A DNA stretch of 64,000 nucleotides from Rhizobium rosettiformans. Its GTDB lineage: Bacteria > Pseudomonadota > Alphaproteobacteria > Rhizobiales > Rhizobiaceae. How positions within the stretch are numbered: position 1 is the first letter of the stretch; the number at the start of each line of letters is the position of its first letter. Under the pieces are notes generated by a model. The model was given only the letters and a program-made list of their open reading frames with translations, did not search any database and was not told where the DNA came from. A program made the position numbers and the translations under genes. The stretch spans positions 3,128,001 to 3,192,000 of the forward strand of contig NZ_CP032405.1 in the NCBI RefSeq assembly GCF_016806065.1, given 5' to 3'. Positions 44,556-52,608 of the stretch are shown here, piece after piece.

Positions 44556-45638
44556 TCACATTAGCCGACGGAAGATTATTCCGTCGAATCGCCCGTCTGT
44601 CGCCAGCGAAAAGCTCCATTCCTGGCATCCCCTCTCGAAACTCACATCGTAGACGTCCCAGCCGTCATCCGTCACACCCATGAACGTGATACCTTTCAAC
44701 GCTCCAAGCCGCTGCAACTCGCCCCGGATGATCTCGGCCTGTTCGCGCGCGATCGCGGCAAGCGGTGGAGTCATCTTGGCATAATCGGGTTCCCCTTTCT
44801 GATGCTGGTGCACGAGCTCTTGTAAAAGAAGCCTGCTGTTCTCAACGGGACGCTTCTCCCTGATCCTCTCCGCCAGTGTCGCCTCCAACGTTGCAGCCGT
44901 GCCAGTCTCCACCCGCTCGGCGGTCTCTTCGTGTCCGTTCTGATGCAGTGTCAGGGCCATGACCATACCCTCCGCATTCCGGATGAAGCTGATCTGTGCC
45001 GGCACCGCCTTGTAAAAGAACCGGTCGACCTCTTCGGCGAAAAGCTCGAGTTCGACTTGCCCGGTGACACGGGCAAAGAGCCTCTGATCCTCGTGGCGAA
45101 TGGTGAAGACGACAGTGTCGAGCCGATAATGCCCCGCGTAGTCGGCATAGAGCCTACCGTCGATCGCCTGCTCCGTGCGAGGCCGCATCTGTTCATAACG
45201 CCGCCAGGCGATGGTTTCGGAGGTTGTTTCTGTCATCGAATGATCCCTTGCGAGTGCGAGCAGGTCGTCCGTGGAGAGGATCTCCCCGGTTGCCATCTTC
45301 GTTTGCATGTTATCGATGAGGGTAAGGCTTTGCTGGACGCGCACCATCTGTTCCCTAAGCGCACTCGCCTGGACGGACAGGACACGCTCAAGATCGGTTG
45401 CTTGCCCGGCCAGCAGCCGGCTGATCTGCTCCAGCGTGAGCCCCAGCCGCTTCAGCGTCAGGATTTCAGTAAGCCGCGCCAGATCCTGCGCCCCATAGAG
45501 CCGCCAGTTCTTCTCCGTGCGGCGCGGGGCGAGAAGCCCCGCCGCCTCATAGATCCTGAGCGCCCGCACGGTCAGCCCAGTGCGCTTGGCACACTGCGCC
45601 GCAGTTAGCCAAGAGTCCTTTGTTCTGTCGTCAGCCAT
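44556..45638 (-). CDS. MerR family transcriptional regulator with C-terminal sensor domain
   Basis: 360-residue regulator. The MerR winged helix is at about 10-75 (LTAAQCAKRTGLTVRALRIY, NWRLYGAQDLARLTEILTLK), followed by the dimerisation helix. The C-terminal ~220 residues (from RRYEQMRPRTEQAI, including YAGHYRLDTVVFTIRHEDQR) resemble the small DUF3471-like domain seen behind serine beta-lactamase folds, an uncommon partner for MerR. It is much longer than typical metal-sensing MerR proteins and lacks their cysteines. The promoter at 45664-45696 suggests autoregulation. Confidence 0.83.
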   Translation of the reverse strand: MADDRTKDSWLTAAQCAKRTGLTVRALRIYEAAGLLAPRRTEKNWRLYGAQDLARLTEILTLKRLGLTLEQISRLLAGQATDLERVLSVQASALREQMVRVQQSLTLIDNMQTKMATGEILSTDDLLALARDHSMTETTSETIAWRRYEQMRPRTEQAIDGRLYADYAGHYRLDTVVFTIRHEDQRLFARVTGQVELELFAEEVDRFFYKAVPAQISFIRNAEGMVMALTLHQNGHEETAERVETGTAATLEATLAERIREKRPVENSRLLLQELVHQHQKGEPDYAKMTPPLAAIAREQAEIIRGELQRLGALKGITFMGVTDDGWDVYDVSFERGCQEWSFSLATDGRFDGIIFRRLM

Positions 45639-45663
45639 GTCACCTCCGTCATCAATTGAGACG

Positions 45664-45696
45664 GTTGTAGGCTATGACCTTGGGTCCGGCTCAAGG
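45664..45696 (-). promoter_or_regulatory. MerR-type promoter/operator with 19-bp spacer
   Basis: On the minus strand a -35 box TTGAGC (45694-45689) and a -10 box TACAAC (45669-45664) are separated by 19 bp. A dyad CCTTG...CAAGG at 45678-45696 overlaps the -35 box and spacer. The long spacer with central dyad is the hallmark of MerR-controlled promoters. It lies 26 bp upstream of the merR-like start. Confidence 0.55.
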
Positions 45697-45855
45697 GGAT
45701 TTTGGGGAAACGGCAACTGATAATCCGCCGACACGGCTTGCGTTAGCCGTTAAAAGCTAGGTCCTGACAAGCCAAGCGTCGAAACTTTGGTCTTCACTCA
45801 GGTCTCAACGCGTCGCTGCCCAACTGCAAGTCAGTTGTTCGGTGGCCCCAGGCGA

Positions 45856-46191
45856 TTACGAAATCGCCTCAATCCCTTTGCGGCGAATGATGTTCAGAAG
45901 CGCCAGCGCTGAACCGGTCGGCCGCTTTGTCCCGCGCTCAAGCTGCGAAACATAGCCCGGGGTCAAATTGAGATAGCGGGCAAATACCGCCTGACTCAGA
46001 TGGGCGTCCTCCCGTAGCTTGCGGATTCCTTCAGGAGAAATTTCCTCATGCAAAGGCTCCTCATTGCGCCCGAGGTGCCGAAGAGTGATCTTTTCGTGTG
46101 CTTTGGAACTTAAAATCCCACTTCTGTTCATATCCGCAGCGGTTTCGAGCAACGCCTCAGTTAAGCGGCTAACCTGCTTGCTGTTAGTCAT
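45856..46191 (-). CDS. HigA-like XRE antitoxin
   Basis: 111-residue Cro/C1-type regulator. The helix-turn-helix is in SPEGIRKLREDAHLSQAVFA then YLNLTPGYVSQLERGTKRPT (about 52-92). It lies immediately downstream of a RelE/HigB-like toxin gene with ATGA overlap, the usual toxin-first order of HigBA-like systems. It is expected to neutralise the toxin and repress the operon. Confidence 0.82.
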   Translation of the reverse strand: MTNSKQVSRLTEALLETAADMNRSGILSSKAHEKITLRHLGRNEEPLHEEISPEGIRKLREDAHLSQAVFARYLNLTPGYVSQLERGTKRPTGSALALLNIIRRKGIEAIS

Positions 46192-46556
46192 CCATCAACC
46201 TCTTGGACAGTTCCATCACTCAGTGCTTTCGCCAACATCGCATCTTCCGCCGCAAGCCAAGCTGCCCCGATCTCCCGCAATGTCAGCAATTCGTCCGGAT
46301 CGATATTCTCCTGCTCGCTCTTGGCGAAACCATAGAGCAACACGGCCCGGTCACCTTCTCTGTAGGCAACGATCATGCGGTAGCCGCCAGAGCGTCCCTG
46401 ACCGCTGCGTGCCACGCGCTGCTTGATAAGGCCACCTCCCAAGTCGGCATCCACTAAGCCGCATTCGGCTCGGTCAATCGCTTCACGCAGGCTGAATTCT
46501 GCTATCCGTTGCTTGCGGGCAAATCGCACCATCCATTTCGTTGCGAAGATACGCAT
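46188..46556 (-). CDS. HigB/RelE-like toxin (COG4737 type)
   Basis: A 122-residue toxin beginning MRIFATKWMVRFARKQRIAE. Typical segments are GLIKQRVARSGQGRSGGYRM and VAYREGDRAVLLYGFAKSEQ then ENIDPDEL, the pattern of the RelE-type COG4737 group (as in E. coli YfjF/HigB2 relatives). It is first in the operon and overlaps the antitoxin. Probable target is translating mRNA (family knowledge). Confidence 0.83.
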   Translation of the reverse strand: MRIFATKWMVRFARKQRIAEFSLREAIDRAECGLVDADLGGGLIKQRVARSGQGRSGGYRMIVAYREGDRAVLLYGFAKSEQENIDPDELLTLREIGAAWLAAEDAMLAKALSDGTVQEVDG

Positions 46557-46677
46557 GCAGGTGCCCTAGTTCAGTGAACTATAGTGCATAGAGCGATAAT
46601 CTGCAATTGCTGAGGCGCGACGTCCAAAATGGGGTGGCACAAAAGGTAAGCTGCAGCACCTATCGACACCACACCCT

Positions 46678-47292
46678 CTAAAACCTCAACGTCTCGCTCT
46701 CCATCGCCCGGTCCAGCAGCACGCCATACTCCGCCTTCGGAATATCCACCGCCCCGAACGTCTTCAGATGCTCCGTGGTGAACTGCGTGTCCAGAAGCGT
46801 GAAACCACGCTCCCGCAACCGCTCCACCAGATGCACGAGGCAGATCTTCGAGGCATTCGTGCGCCGTGAGAACATGCTCTCGCCGAAATAGGCCGAGCCA
46901 AGCGTGACGCCGTAGAGGCCGCCGACGAGTTCGTCGCCCTCCCAGGCTTCGACGCTATGGGCGTGGCCGAGGCGGTGCAGCGCGCTGTAGAGGTCGCGGA
47001 TGGTTTGGTTGATCCAAGTGCTCGGCCGGTCGTCGGCCGCTTCGGCGCATTTGGCCACCACCTGGTCGAAGGCGGTGTCGAAGCGGATGTCGAAGGGGGC
47101 TTTGCGGATCGCCTTTTGCAGGTTTTTCGAGACGTGGAAGTCGTCGAGCGGGATGATCCCGCGGATATCCGGCTCGACCCAGAAGAGTTCGGGGTCGTCG
47201 GCCGATTCCGACATCGGGAACATGCCGATGGAATAGGCGCGCAGCAGGAGCTCCGGCGTAATGCTTCGGTCCCTGCTGCGTCGCCCAGCCAT
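46678..47292 (-). CDS. aat: Leucyl/phenylalanyl-tRNA-protein transferase
   Basis: 204-residue enzyme that adds Leu or Phe to N-terminal Arg/Lys of proteins, marking them for ClpAP (N-end rule). Typical segments are [40 protein letters not shown], and [20 protein letters not shown] then [12 protein letters not shown]. The ATG at 47292 matches other family starts; the upstream frame is random. It lies 5 bp after accC in the leftward aroQ-accB-accC-aat cluster. Confidence 0.94.
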   Translation of the reverse strand: MAGRRSRDRSITPELLLRAYSIGMFPMSESADDPELFWVEPDIRGIIPLDDFHVSKNLQKAIRKAPFDIRFDTAFDQVVAKCAEAADDRPSTWINQTIRDLYSALHRLGHAHSVEAWEGDELVGGLYGVTLGSAYFGESMFSRRTNASKICLVHLVERLRERGFTLLDTQFTTEHLKTFGAVDIPKAEYGVLLDRAMESETLRF

Positions 47293-47297
47293 CTTGT

Positions 47298-48650
47298 TTA
47301 CTTGGCCGAGGTTTCGGCCAGATAGTGTTCCAGCCAGTGGATGTCGTAGTCGCCGTTGGCGATGTCCTGGTTGGCCACGAGATCCTGGAACAGCGGCAGC
47401 GTCGTCTTGATGCCGTCGACGACGAATTCGTCGAGAACGCGGCGGAGCCTCATCATGCATTCGACGCGGGTGCGTCCATGCACGATCAGCTTGCCGATCA
47501 GGCTGTCATAGTAAGGCGGGATCTTGTAGCCGGCATAGACGCCCGAATCGACACGAACGCCGAGACCACCCGGTGCATGGAAATGCGTGATCGTGCCGGG
47601 CGACGGCACGAAGGTGCGCGGGTCCTCGGCATTGATGCGGCATTCGATGGCATGGCCGGAGAACACCACCTGATCCTGCGTGACCGACAGGCCGGCGCCG
47701 GAGGCGACACGAATCTGCTCATGCACGAGGTCGATGCCGGTGATGGCTTCGGTGATCGGATGCTCCACCTGCAGGCGGGTGTTCATCTCGATGAAGAAGA
47801 ACTCGCCGTTTTCGTAGAGGAATTCGATCGTGCCGGCGCCCCGGTATTTCATCTTCTTCATCGCGTCAGCGCAGATCTGGCCGATCTTCATGCGCTGTTC
47901 GACGTTGAGGGCAGGGGAATTGGCTTCTTCCCAGACCTTCTGGTGGCGGCGCTGCAGCGAGCAGTCGCGTTCACCGAGATGGATGGCGTTGCCCGCGCCG
48001 TCACCGACAACCTGCACTTCGATGTGGCGCGGTTTGCCGAGATATTTTTCCATGTAGACGGCGTCGTTGCCGAAAGCGGCCAGCGCTTCGGAACGGGCCG
48101 TCGACACGGCTTCTTCCAGCTCGGCCTCGTTCTTCGCCACCTTCATGCCGCGGCCACCGCCACCGGCAGTCGCCTTGATCAGCACAGGGAAGCCGATTTC
48201 GCGCGCAATCTTCATCGCGTTCTCGGGCAGCACTTCGCCGTCGGAACCCGGAACGACGGGAATGCCGAGTTCGACCGCGGTCTTCTTCGCCGTGATCTTG
48301 TCGCCCATCAGGCGGATATGCTCTGCCGTCGGTCCGATGAAGGTGATGCCATGGGCGTCGAGGATGTCGGCGAACTTGGCATTTTCCGACAGGAAGCCGT
48401 AGCCCGGATGGACTGCATCAGCACCGGTGATCTCGCAGGCAGCCACGATCTGGTGGATGTTGAGATAGCTGTCGCGCGACGGCGGCGGGCCGATGCACAC
48501 GCTTTCGTCGGCAAGGCGCACATGCATGGCATTGGCGTCGGCGGTCGAATGGACCGCCACGGTCGCAATGCCGAGTTCCTTGCAGGCGCGAAGCACGCGC
48601 AGCGCGATTTCGCCGCGGTTGGCGATGAGGATTTTCGAGATACCGCTCAT
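47298..48650 (-). CDS. accC: Acetyl-CoA carboxylase biotin carboxylase subunit
   Basis: ATP-grasp enzyme that carboxylates the biotin on AccB, 450 residues. [20 protein letters not shown] opens the protein; the glycine-rich ATP lid is [20 protein letters not shown]; catalytic [20 protein letters not shown] and [17 protein letters not shown] follow. It is 4 bp from accB, forming the standard accBC pair. Confidence 0.97.
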   Translation of the reverse strand: MSGISKILIANRGEIALRVLRACKELGIATVAVHSTADANAMHVRLADESVCIGPPPSRDSYLNIHQIVAACEITGADAVHPGYGFLSENAKFADILDAHGITFIGPTAEHIRLMGDKITAKKTAVELGIPVVPGSDGEVLPENAMKIAREIGFPVLIKATAGGGGRGMKVAKNEAELEEAVSTARSEALAAFGNDAVYMEKYLGKPRHIEVQVVGDGAGNAIHLGERDCSLQRRHQKVWEEANSPALNVEQRMKIGQICADAMKKMKYRGAGTIEFLYENGEFFFIEMNTRLQVEHPITEAITGIDLVHEQIRVASGAGLSVTQDQVVFSGHAIECRINAEDPRTFVPSPGTITHFHAPGGLGVRVDSGVYAGYKIPPYYDSLIGKLIVHGRTRVECMMRLRRVLDEFVVDGIKTTLPLFQDLVANQDIANGDYDIHWLEHYLAETSAK

Positions 48651-48654
48651 CGGA

Positions 48655-49131
48655 TCACTCGATGATCACGAGAGGCTCGCCGTATTCGACCGGGCTTGCG
48701 TCATCGATAACGATCTCGACGACCTTGCCGGACTTGGGCGAGGGGATCTGGTTCATGGTCTTCATGGCTTCGATGATCAGAAGCGTCTGGCCTTCCTTGA
48801 CCATCTGGCCGACTTCAACGAAAGCGCGCGCGCCGGGGGCCGGCGACAGGTAAACTGTTCCGACCATGGGGGCGGTGACAGCGTTGGAAAGGTCACGGGC
48901 GGCAGGAGCAGCGGGTGCGGCGACAGCGGCAGGAGCAGCAGCCGGTGCGGCCGGCGCCTGGTAGGCATAACCCTGCATCTGCTGCGGCATCATGACAGGC
49001 GTGCCGTTGCGCGAAACGCGGATGCGCAGGTCGTCCTGCTCCACTTCGATCTCGGTGAGATCGGTGTCGTTGAGGATGTTCGCGAGATCGCGGATCAGCT
49101 TCTGATCGATGCCCGATTTCTTTTCAGCCAT
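48655..49131 (-). CDS. accB: Biotin carboxyl carrier protein
   Basis: 158-residue carrier. The C-terminal biotinyl domain has [13 protein letters not shown] with the biotinylated Lys in AMKTM (a variant of the usual AMKLM) and the thumb [21 protein letters not shown] flexible Ala/Pro linker of about 40 residues separates it from the N-terminal part ([20 protein letters not shown]). It is transcribed with accC. Confidence 0.97.
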   Translation of the reverse strand: MAEKKSGIDQKLIRDLANILNDTDLTEIEVEQDDLRIRVSRNGTPVMMPQQMQGYAYQAPAAPAAAPAAVAAPAAPAARDLSNAVTAPMVGTVYLSPAPGARAFVEVGQMVKEGQTLLIIEAMKTMNQIPSPKSGKVVEIVIDDASPVEYGEPLVIIE

Positions 49132-49154
49132 GGGTGGATGTCCTGTAATTCTTG

Positions 49155-49595
49155 TTATTGCGTGATGGTTTTCAGCGCCTGAAGCGCCAGGATGTAGCTA
49201 TGAGGTCCGAAGCCGCAGATCACGCCCTTGCACGCGGGCGCTATCACCGATTTGTGGCGGAATTCCTCGCGCGCATGCACGTTGGAAATATGCACCTCGA
49301 TCACCGGAAGCGGAGATACGGCCTTGATCGCGTCATGCAGGGCAATCGACGTATGCGTATAGGCCCCGGCATTGATTGCGACGCCGACCGACTTCTCGCC
49401 TGCCTCGTGCAACCAGCTCACGAGGTCACCCTCATGATTGGACTGGCGGAAGTCGATGGTCAGCCCGAGCTCGGCGCCGGCGGCCTTGCAGTCTGCCTCG
49501 ATATCGGCGAGCGTCTTGCCGCCATAGATCCCCGGTTCCCGCTTTCCCAGCATGTTGAGATTGGGGCCGTTCAGCACGAAAATGGTTTTGCTCAT
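49155..49595 (-). CDS. aroQ: 3-dehydroquinate dehydratase, type II
   Basis: 146-residue shikimate-pathway enzyme. Hallmarks: [20 protein letters not shown] (catalytic region with Arg and Tyr), [33 protein letters not shown], and [20 protein letters not shown]. It dehydrates 3-dehydroquinate through an anti elimination. It lies 23 bp upstream of accB in the same leftward unit. Confidence 0.96.
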   Translation of the reverse strand: MSKTIFVLNGPNLNMLGKREPGIYGGKTLADIEADCKAAGAELGLTIDFRQSNHEGDLVSWLHEAGEKSVGVAINAGAYTHTSIALHDAIKAVSPLPVIEVHISNVHAREEFRHKSVIAPACKGVICGFGPHSYILALQALKTITQ

Positions 49596-49738
49596 CTACG
49601 CTTCCGTCGACTTTCAACCGCCTCCTATAGACCGAGAGCCCCTGTAGGGAAAGCCCTTTGCCGTGATCGCGCCAAACCGTCCCCGGAAAACCGGGTATTG
49701 GGCAGGCGCGGGGAGGGGAAAGAGGGAGGTTTTGTCCC

Positions 49739-50500
49739 TCAGCAGGTGGCCTTGCCGCAGGCGCGCACATTACCGACCTTGGCGACGATCGCTTCCTTGC
49801 CAACGGCGCCAGGAACGGTTTCGTTGCCGATGACATAGGAAGGCGTGCCGGTGATGCCGAGGCTGGTCGCCAGCTGATAGGCTTCCTGCACCTGTTCGGC
49901 ATTCGAGCTTTCGGCCATCTTGGCGCGAATGGCATCCTCGGCCAGGCCGAGCTCGCCGGCAATGGCGATCGCGCTCTCTTCCGAGGCGCGGCCGTCCTGG
50001 GTCATCATGGCGCGGAAGAAGGCACCGTAGTTGTCGGGCGACAGTTTGCGCACGGCATCCGACACCTTGTGCGCGGCTTCCGAGTCCGGTCCGAGGATCG
50101 GGAATTCCTTGAGGACGTAGCGGACATTCTTGTCCTCGGCGATGACGGCTTCCATGTCGGCATGGGCCCGTCGGCAATAGCCGCAATTGTAGTCGAAGAA
50201 CTCGACCACGGTGACATCGCCCTCCGGATTGCCGATGGCCAGATCATAGGCAGAATTGAAGATCGCGTCCCTGTTGGTCGAGAGGGCCTCGGCCGAGCGC
50301 TGCGAGCGGATCTCTTCCTGCTTCTTCTGCAGGGATTCCTGCACTTCGAGCATGATTTCGGGGTTCTCGATGAGGTATTCGCGGATGAATTCGCCGAATT
50401 CCTTCTTCTGTGCATCGTCGAGAGCCACGGCCGGAAGCGGCAGCAGGGCGGGAAGGAGTGCCACGCTTGCGCTGGCGATCATCTTGAAGTTCAGGGCCAT
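49739..50500 (-). CDS. DsbA-family thiol:disulfide oxidoreductase
   Basis: 253-residue periplasmic thioredoxin-fold protein. Signal peptide in residues 1-27 (MIASASVALLPALLPLPAVA); a helical region with EVQESLQKKQEEIRSQRS (about 50-75) may act as an oligomerisation or disordered segment of the ScsC/Com1 type. The active site is FFDYNCGYCRRAH (CxxC), and the cis-Pro loop is GTPSYVIGN. The ATG at 50500 follows GAGGAA and is preferred to an upstream ATG at 50575. A single gene, leftward. Confidence 0.9.
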   Translation of the reverse strand: MALNFKMIASASVALLPALLPLPAVALDDAQKKEFGEFIREYLIENPEIMLEVQESLQKKQEEIRSQRSAEALSTNRDAIFNSAYDLAIGNPEGDVTVVEFFDYNCGYCRRAHADMEAVIAEDKNVRYVLKEFPILGPDSEAAHKVSDAVRKLSPDNYGAFFRAMMTQDGRASEESAIAIAGELGLAEDAIRAKMAESSNAEQVQEAYQLATSLGITGTPSYVIGNETVPGAVGKEAIVAKVGNVRACGKATC

Positions 50501-50693
50501 GTCGTTCCTCGTCCTTGCCGTCTTCATTCTTGGTGCCCGGCGCGATATCGGGTCGTCTTCACCGGCTGGCATCAAGCCTAAAGGCTCATGCTTTCAAGCG
50601 GAATGGCTTTTTTGCACTGCCTTGTCCAGCCTCTCCATTGTGATGACGCGCGCTTTACGGCAAATGTCGGGCATCTGATCGAGGAGCCAAGCA

Positions 50694-51860
50694 TTGATTT
50701 CGATTTCCCGCCGCAGCGCCGTCGAACCCTTTCACGCCATGGATATTCTGGCCGAAGCCACCCGCAGACGGCAGGAGGGACGCCCGGTCATTTCCATGGC
50801 CGTCGGTCAGCCCGGCCATCCGGCACCCCAGGCAGCGCTTGAAGCCGCGCGTCAGGCGCTCGAAGGCGGCCGAATCGGCTACACGGATGCGCTCGGGTTG
50901 ACGGGCCTGCGGCAGGCGCTCGCCGAGGAATACCGGCGCCGACACAACGTCTCCGTCGACTGGAACCGCATCGTCGTCACCACAGGCTCGTCCGCCGGCT
51001 TCAACCTCGCTTTCCTGTCGCTCTTCGACGTTGGCGATGCCGTCGCCATCGCAAGGCCCGGCTATCCCGCCTATCGCAGCATCCTCGCAGCGCTTGGCCT
51101 GAAAGTGGTCGAGGTCGCCGTCGGCCCGGACACCGGCTTTACGCTGACGCCGGAAAGCCTGGAGCAGGCGCAAGTCGAGGCGGGCGTTCGCCTCAAGGGT
51201 GTGCTGCTCGCCAGCCCCGCCAATCCGACCGGCACCGTGACGACCAAGGCGCAGCTGAAGGCGGTCTATGACTATTGCCAGGGTGAGGGGATCACGCTGA
51301 TCTCCGACGAGATCTATCACGGCCTGACCTATGGCGCGGATGAGACGACGGCGCTGGAGATCGGCGACGATGCCGTCATCATCAACTCCTTCTCCAAATA
51401 TTACTGCATGACCGGCTGGCGGATCGGCTGGATGGTGCTGCCGCAAGAGCTGGTCCGCCCGGTCGAATGCGTCGCCCAGAGCCTTTACATCTCCGCTCCG
51501 GAACTCTCGCAGATCGCAGCGCTTTCCGCCTTGAGTGCCACGGATGAGCTGGAGCACTACAAGGCCGCCTGCCAGGCCAACCGCGATTTCCTGATGGCCC
51601 GCCTGCCGGCGCTTGGCCTGCCGCTATTGTCGCCGATGGACGGCGCCTTCTACGCCTATGTCGATGCGAGCAGCTTTACGAATGACAGCATGGGCTTTGC
51701 GAAGCGCATTCTCGCCGAGACCGATGTGGCCGTCACGCCCGGCCGTGATTTCGATCCGGTGGAGGGCCATCTGGCCATGCGGCTGTCTTATGCCGGCACC
51801 ATGGCAGAGATGGTCGAGGCGACGGATCGGCTGGAAAATTGGCTGTCGAAAAACGCTTAG
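50694..51860 (+). CDS. PLP-dependent aminotransferase, class I/II
   Basis: 388-residue fold type I aminotransferase. SVGQPGHPAP-like AVGQPGHPAP near the start, ASPANPTGTVTTKAQ, DEIYHGLTYG, and the PLP Lys in INSFSKYYCMTGWRIGWM. It starts with TTG at 50694, preceded by GAGGAG at good spacing; no ATG in this frame gives the conserved N-terminus. Substrate could be aspartate or an aromatic/branched amino acid and cannot be fixed from the sequence. Confidence 0.9.
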   Translation: MISISRRSAVEPFHAMDILAEATRRRQEGRPVISMAVGQPGHPAPQAALEAARQALEGGRIGYTDALGLTGLRQALAEEYRRRHNVSVDWNRIVVTTGSSAGFNLAFLSLFDVGDAVAIARPGYPAYRSILAALGLKVVEVAVGPDTGFTLTPESLEQAQVEAGVRLKGVLLASPANPTGTVTTKAQLKAVYDYCQGEGITLISDEIYHGLTYGADETTALEIGDDAVIINSFSKYYCMTGWRIGWMVLPQELVRPVECVAQSLYISAPELSQIAALSALSATDELEHYKAACQANRDFLMARLPALGLPLLSPMDGAFYAYVDASSFTNDSMGFAKRILAETDVAVTPGRDFDPVEGHLAMRLSYAGTMAEMVEATDRLENWLSKNA

Positions 51861-51975
51861 GCATTGAGCGAAATTGATTCGCGATCAACGACTTCGCGCG
51901 AGTTTCTGAATCAGAGTGAGAGCCAGGTGATTCAGTCTCTGAAGTTTGTGGCCTGAATAGAGAGGGGAGCCGGGC

Positions 51976-52533
51976 ATGACAATCAAGCGGATCACTTCGC
52001 TCGCCACGGCTCCTGACATTCTGACCGAGCGCACGCGCCTGCGGGCGCACCGCGTCGACGATTTCGAGCCGATGGTCGCCATGTGGCAGGACGAAGCCAT
52101 CTACCGCCACATTATTGGCCGCCCCTCGACCGCGAGCGAAACCTGGTCGCGGCTTCTCCGTTACATTGGCCATTGGCATGCGCTCGGCTTCGGCTATTGG
52201 GTGATCGAGGACCGGGCAGATGGCCACTATATCGGGGAAGCAGGCTTCGCCGATTTCCGTCGCGACATGGATCCGCCGCTCGGGCCGGAACCCGAAGCCG
52301 GCTGGGCGATCGTCTCGGCAAGTCACGGACGCGGTCTCGCGACCGAAGTCATGCAGGCCGCCCATACGTGGATCGACGCCCATAATCCCCATGGACAGAC
52401 CGTCTGTATCCTGGCGCCAGAACACGCTGCATCGATCCGCGTGGCCGAGAAATGCGGCTATACTCACGGGTATGACACCACCTTCGCCGGTGGTCCGACA
52501 TCGGTGATGAAACGCGCACGTCCCCGCGCCTGA
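51976..52533 (+). CDS. RimJ-like GNAT acetyltransferase
   Basis: 185-residue acetyltransferase of the RimJ/RimL-like type: TERTRLRAHRVDDFEPMVAM near the start, VIEDRADGHYIGEAGFADFR in the middle and AGWAIVSASHGRGLATEVMQ holding the acetyl-CoA loop. The end carries EHAASIRVAEKCGYTHGYDT. It may acetylate a ribosomal or other protein, or a small molecule; unknown. It converges on rne and shares the terminator at 52557-52582. Confidence 0.85.
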   Translation: MTIKRITSLATAPDILTERTRLRAHRVDDFEPMVAMWQDEAIYRHIIGRPSTASETWSRLLRYIGHWHALGFGYWVIEDRADGHYIGEAGFADFRRDMDPPLGPEPEAGWAIVSASHGRGLATEVMQAAHTWIDAHNPHGQTVCILAPEHAASIRVAEKCGYTHGYDTTFAGGPTSVMKRARPRA

Positions 52534-52556
52534 TCGGCCGGATCCTTGTGACAAAA

Positions 52557-52582
52557 AAAAGGGCCCCGTGAAGGGCCCTTTT
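52557..52582. terminator. Bidirectional terminator between the GNAT gene and rne
   Basis: Perfect 10-bp arms AAAAGGGCCC and GGGCCCTTTT with a 6-base loop. The A-run on the left and T-run on the right let it act for both the rightward GNAT gene and the leftward rne. Confidence 0.85.
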
Positions 52583-52608
52583 AGCATTCAATCATGGCTG
52601 CGCGGGTC

